A stretch of DNA of 64,000 bases. Origin: Cavenderia fasciculata (lineage: Eukaryota > Evosea > Eumycetozoa > Acytosteliales > Cavenderiaceae). The DNA lies in NCBI RefSeq assembly GCF_000203815.1, contig NW_004457729.1, positions 310,674 through 374,673 of the forward strand, read 5' to 3'. This document shows, in pieces, positions 59,260-64,000 of this stretch. Every line of letters starts with the position of its first letter. Within the stretch, counting starts at the first letter, position 1. Below the pieces are notes generated by a model. It did not search any database. It saw nothing but the letters and a program-made list of their open reading frames with translations, and was not told where the DNA came from. Both the position numbers and the translations under genes were made by a program.

Positions 59260-62200
59260 TTAGCGTCGATCATTGACCATTTCATTTTCTTGTTGTTCTA
59301 GACACTTGATAATATGTGTTATGATATGCGGATAAGAGTTGATGGCTAAATCACCACCATACTCACAGTAATTGGCCAATAATTCAAGAATTCCAGTCTT
59401 GATATCATCAATCACTTCATTATCACGCAACTTGTTACAACACTTTTCCAATAGATTCGAGGATGTGATGAGGGGTGTAGAGATGGTGCTGTTGTATTTT
59501 AACAAATGACTAATGATCTGATAGTTGATGTGTACCTTTTGGAGATAGTATCTAGTATTTCATCAATATCTTCATCATCATCGTTGTCGTCATCGTTATC
59601 TAATTGGATTCCATCTCGAATATGATCTAATCTATCAAAGAGCCTATTATCCATCTCGTCAAATATATCCAAAGCCGATTGTACTTGATCAATCGTCATT
59701 GCATCTTTACCCATTGCTTTGATGACCATACATCCATCTTCGATATGATCGGTGTAAAGGTGTGATTGCTCCCATTCCACGAGGAAACAATCTAGAACCA
59801 TACCAAACATCTCAAGTGTCATGTAGCTTCGTTCGCCATACAGAAAAGTAAACAGATTTGGATATGATCTCGTGAATTTGGTTGAGCATCCAACAAGTTG
59901 CACAATGGACCAACTAATCTATGTGCAAATGGTGCCAAAGGTTCATAAAGTGATTCATCTTCTACTTTACCCATTATTTCGACCAAACCGAGTGCATCCA
60001 ATTCTGTGAAATCGGGTAAAGGTGTTGTCTCTAATTCATTGATCATCATCCGCATAATCATAGGTAAATACACTGAAAATGACTTGTCAACAGCATCAAT
60101 GAATAAATGAGATGCTCTGAATACATTATAGATCGGAGACCCAAGAGCCTTTTCATTCTTTTTAACAAACATCATAAACTTGTGTAAATATCTTGAAAAT
60201 GTCTTCTTTTCCATCACTTTACCACAGATTGCAATTGCCTTGATTGTACTCTGACACAGTTTGAATGATTCTTTTTCTGTATGATGTTTTTCTAATAATG
60301 TTAATAAAATTGGTATAAATCTTTGTGAATACTAAATAATTCCAGTGGAAATTTGAAATTAGTATCTGTATGAATGCAAATATTTTAATTAAATTGAACT
60401 TACAGGTCTAAATCTATCTTTAACAGTATCTACAACAATCATAAAGGATTGAATTGTAATCATAGTGACTGATAATATTGGTGATTCAAGTTGAATTTGA
60501 AATGAACTAAATAATCGATCCAAAGCATTATCATCTATCATGTCTTGTTTTAATAAAAGCATCATTCTATGAATTACCCAGCAACAACTATTTTGAATAA
60601 ATATATATGGATCATCACGAATTAATTGGAAAATAACTTGAAATATATCATATCTTGATTCAACAATCAAATCTGACAAATCAATCGATAATTGAATTAA
60701 ACATTTAAATGATGCCACTCTAACCAAGATATTTTCATCATTTACTAGTAAATATTACTTTAATGTTTTTACATACTTTAAAATTATTGGAAATTGTTCT
60801 CTATGACCAATTTTTTCTTTAAAGAATTTACTAAATTTAGTTATGCTCATCAATGCTGCATACCTCTGTTTCCACGATTGTTGAGAGTTTGAAAAGATGA
60901 GAAAATGCTTGAAAATGGGGACAGCAACTTTTTGACCAAATGTATGTACAAATCGATGAAAACATGAAGCCGCTGCTACCAGCTGATAGTTTTTGTTATA
61001 GTCCCGATAGTAATCTGTTATTATTTCATCATCTTCTTCACTGTCACTGTCACTATTACTATCACCACCATCACTGTTACTATCATCATTATTATCATCG
61101 TCATTGCTGTTGTCAATAATGTTGCCAATGTCAATCATGGATGGTTTGTCTGTACACTCCTCCAATGATAGATCCTCGATATCAGATAACCACTCATAAA
61201 AATGAGGGAGGATTCTTTCAATGTGACTATCTGTAAAGTAATCGGGAGTTTTCGATGCCATTTCCAACAAGTGTCTAAACACAACCGTTTTGTTGTTTTT
61301 AGTTTCGAAACCTTTTTCACGATGTCTATCCAATACATCTATCAATGTGTCAATGGTGTGTACAGTAAAATCTTTCATCCATATTGGATTATAGTAGAAA
61401 ATGATACGAGTCAAGTTGCATACACACTTTTCGAGTAAGTCTCCATCGACAGACCCATCCATTTCCGCCATCATTGATAGCAGCATTGGAATGTATGATC
61501 TATATTGCTTCTCTGTCAATTCACGAGCAAAATCAAAAGATTCAACCATATCTACCAACATATTTTGTTTATCCTTTTGAATACTAGTGAATGAAAATGT
61601 ATTGAGTAGTGCCATTGTATTATCTCGTAATTTTGATTCTTCTTCTTCTTCCTTTTCATTTACAAATGTATTCAATGTTGATTCTAATTCATCCCAAAGA
61701 CCTAATTAATTAAATCAACGTTAATTTAGATCGATAATATGATTGTATCAATTTACACATACCTCTTAAATAAACTGCAAGTGATTCAATGATACTAAAT
61801 AAATGAAATCTCTTTGTCTCTGTAAGTGTTGTATTTAGAAACTTGATTGTTTCAATCTTTACAACATCTACCATCTCTTCAGACAATGATTTAATAAAAT
61901 ATTGTCCTTTAAACAAGTCAAATAATCGATAAAGTAACTGTAATGCTTTATCTTTAATCTGTTGATAAAAGAGTAATAAATGTGTAATAATTGTATTAGT
62001 TATATGTAATATCTATCTACTTATCGTTAAAATATGCATACAGTAGGATAGGTACCCTTAACCATCAAAAAGAGTAACCATGATACTACTTGTTCTGGTT
62101 TTGATAAAGTGTACTCTTTGTATTGTTTTTTTGTTTGTGAATATAAACGATCAAATATTAAATCATCTTCTCTACTATTATTATTATTATTATTATCTCT

Positions 62201-62275
62201 CTTTATTTGTTTATGTTGATCTTGTTTTGCTAAAATGACTATTATCTCTATAAATCCTTCACCTGGTTGCTCCAT
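59260..62275 (-). pseudogene. L21: importin-5-like, 3'-truncated and frameshifted
   Basis: Exons in transcript order: E1 62042-62275 (MEQPGEGFIEIIVILAKQDQ), E2 61763-61958 (IKDKALQLLYRLFD), E3 60777-61701 (GLWDELESTL, a long Asp/Ser-rich loop, QRYAALMSITKF), E4 about 60404-60740 and E5 59260-60331. The gap between E3 and E4 is reduced to about 35 bases with no in-frame acceptor. The core motif of E4 reads LVRVASFKCL, without the usual Trp. E5 changes frame at least twice (about 59850 and 59530). It ends at IIKCLEQQENEMVNDRR, so the whole KDRFSPW and RYVPQ part is gone. A clear pseudogene. The E1 donor is GTATGC. Confidence 0.82.
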
Positions 62276-62414
62276 AATAATAGATAAACAAACTAAAATA
62301 CTACTATACTATATGTTGATGATGATTATAATACTAAAGATAAATACTAAATAGTATTATAGCAATGAAAGATATAAAATGAAATGATACAAATCAAAGG
62401 TAAAAAAAAATAAT

Positions 62415-64000
62415 TTAATTTATTATTTTATTTTTTAAATAGTATGAAAGTGACATTTTAATTGTTGATGGAATAGTATCCCAATTTGATTGTATTGATT
62501 CTTTGATAAATGATATGGTTTGAAAGAGTAATTGTTGTTGGTTTTGATCGAGTAGTTTTTGGTCTCGACTTAACTGTAAGATAATCAAAAATAACTTTTC
62601 CACGTGTTGGTAGATCTTACCAAAACACTCGTTGGGATAGAGATGGATAATGGTACAAAGGTTAGAGATGAAAATATCTTTTTTGTACCATAAAGGGAGA
62701 TGACTAAACCATTTTTGAATGATGTAATCGACATTGGACAGTGTTGGTACATATCTGATGATTTTACCAATACTAGATATGGCATGTTGTTTGACGATTT
62801 CTTTGTAAACTATTTCAGAGTATGGTTCAGATGCTATACTATCCAAAGCCTGTAATGCATCGATTACCCAAGGTGAGAATCTGTCCTTGCCAATTTGTGC
62901 AGCCACTCCAAGTGCAATTGAAGAGAATTGTCTTTCCATGATATTATCAGAGGTCATACACTTGACAATGGTTGGTATCACCTTTGGAAAAGAGTTGATA
63001 GCATTTTCATTACCGCACTTGAAGTATTGCATCATAAAATAGTGCGTATTCTGCTTGACCGAGAATTCATCTTCAGTGCCATCCAATATCTGGCAAGCTC
63101 TATCCAAATGATCAGATGTGATGAGTGGAGCTGTGATGGCTCTATTGTGTTTGAGCATATGTCCCATTGTCATATATATACCTTCTATTCCTTGAGAGAT
63201 TGAACGTTGTGAATCTCCCGTGGAGAATAGTCCATCTCCAATGATATCTTCATCTCTGTCGTCAGAAAATACTTTTTCAATCACATTTAACCTGTCCAAG
63301 GTTGAATGGATTTGATCCAATGTCATTGAATCCTTACCCATTACTTTAATGACTTTGGCTCCCATAATTATAAATTCTCCTAAAATATTAAAGTGGAGGG
63401 GTTGAATTGAACAATAGGTGAGTGCCAATTCGAGTATCTTTCCAAACATTTCTAGTGTCTTTTCACTTTTTGCTCCAAAATGAAGCAAGTACAATTTTAA
63501 CACTGCTGGTAAATTGGAAAGAGAATTCTTTTTGATTTGGTTGTTGAATGGGTTCATAGACAATTGAAAATGCAATCTACCAATCTCTGAGAAAATCGTG
63601 CCAAAGGTTCATAAGCAGTTTTCTGTTTTCCATTAAACCATTCCAAAATATCTTTCAAGTTATTGAGTGTAAGTATTATACTCTTGACATCTTCTTCTTC
63701 CTCTTCTAGTATTGGTGTCTCTAGTATATTGATAATCATTCTAATAATCATTGGTAAATAGATTGCAAATGAGTTACCAACCAATTGCATAAATGAACCA
63801 GATTCTTTGAAAATATATTCTATCACAACCAAATCCAAAGACTTTTCATTCTTTTTGACAAACTGCATCAACATGTATAAATATCTTGTAAATGTCTTTT
63901 TGTCTATTACTTTGCCGCATAGTCCAAATGCCTTGATTACACGACACCGTAATAATCTAGATTCTTTTGTTCCATGATATTTTTCCAATAATGATAATAG
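62415..64000 (-). pseudogene. L22: importin-5-like exon 5, cut by right edge, one deletion
   Basis: Only exon 5 is inside the window; it continues past 64000. It reads LLSLLEKYHGTKESRLLRCR, MQFVKKNEKSLDLVV and FAIYLPMIIRMIINILETP. About four bases are missing near 63572, where RLVD should continue PLHFQLSMNPF. After that the frame is open to the stop at 62415 (IALGVAAQIGKDRFSPW, SSIGKIIRYVPTLSN, QKWFSHLP, QSNWDTIPS). The rest of the gene cannot be judged. Either a young pseudogene or a sequence error. Confidence 0.68.

Noticed and set aside
1-64000. Mobile element as the cause of the copy number
   Set aside because: I found no transposase, reverse transcriptase, terminal repeats or target-site duplications; the copies keep their introns, so retrocopying is excluded and tandem duplication is the simpler explanation.

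Overview
The window looks like nuclear DNA of a dictyostelid social amoeba outside the very AT-rich D. discoideum type. Exons are moderately AT-rich and the spaces between genes are strongly so. Introns are short (about 55-140 bp), mostly with GTATGT or GTAAGT donors. Stops are mostly TAA, and proteins carry poly-Asn and poly-Glu tracts. Two genes encode Dictyostelium-style cell-surface proteins with EGF-like and ComC-type domains. I saw no tRNA, rRNA, CRISPR array or mobile element. The species assignment is inference.

Almost the whole window is a tandem array of one family: about 22 loci (called L1 to L22 here, left to right) related to importin-5 (RanBP5, yeast Kap121/Pse1), an all-HEAT-repeat nuclear import receptor of the importin-beta superfamily. 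A complete copy is 1057-1121 aa, the size of the metazoan protein. The ancestral copy has five exons: E1 (short N-terminal helix pair plus a low-complexity linker), E2, E3 (with an acidic loop), E4 (start of the conserved core) and a long E5. Intron phases are 0, 1, 2, 0. The gene family is called from landmarks that line up along the whole length with importin-5. The paralogous exons also support each other's splice sites.

Layout: L1 (minus, cut by the left edge); a 5'-truncated EGF/ComC-type membrane protein (minus, 551-2335); L2 (minus, intact); an intact signal-peptide, FN3-like, EGF, ComC-type, probably GPI-anchored protein (plus, 6800-10453); L3 (minus, intact but with a short C-terminus); L4 (C-terminal fragment); L5 (pseudogene); L6 (rearranged pseudogene with an inverted 3' piece); L7 (plus, intact); L8 and L9 (minus, one frame lesion each); L10 (minus, intact, longest); L11 (deleted pseudogene); L12 (minus, intact, sister of L7); L13 (fragment); L14 and L15 (minus, damaged); L16 (C-terminal fragment); L17 (plus, deleted); L18 (plus, one stop); L19 (relic); L20, L21 and L22 (minus, damaged, the last cut by the right edge).

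Only five copies (L2, L3, L7, L10, L12) keep a full open frame. Several others have a single lesion in an otherwise conserved frame, so they are either young pseudogenes or carry sequence errors. There are two main structural classes. The five-exon class keeps the HEAT unit that spans the E2/E3 intron. The four-exon class (L6, L7, L12, L14, L15) has lost that unit together with the intron, and L20 is a third, shorter form. This birth-and-death array of a normally single-copy nuclear import receptor is the most unusual feature of the window. Its biological reason is unknown.
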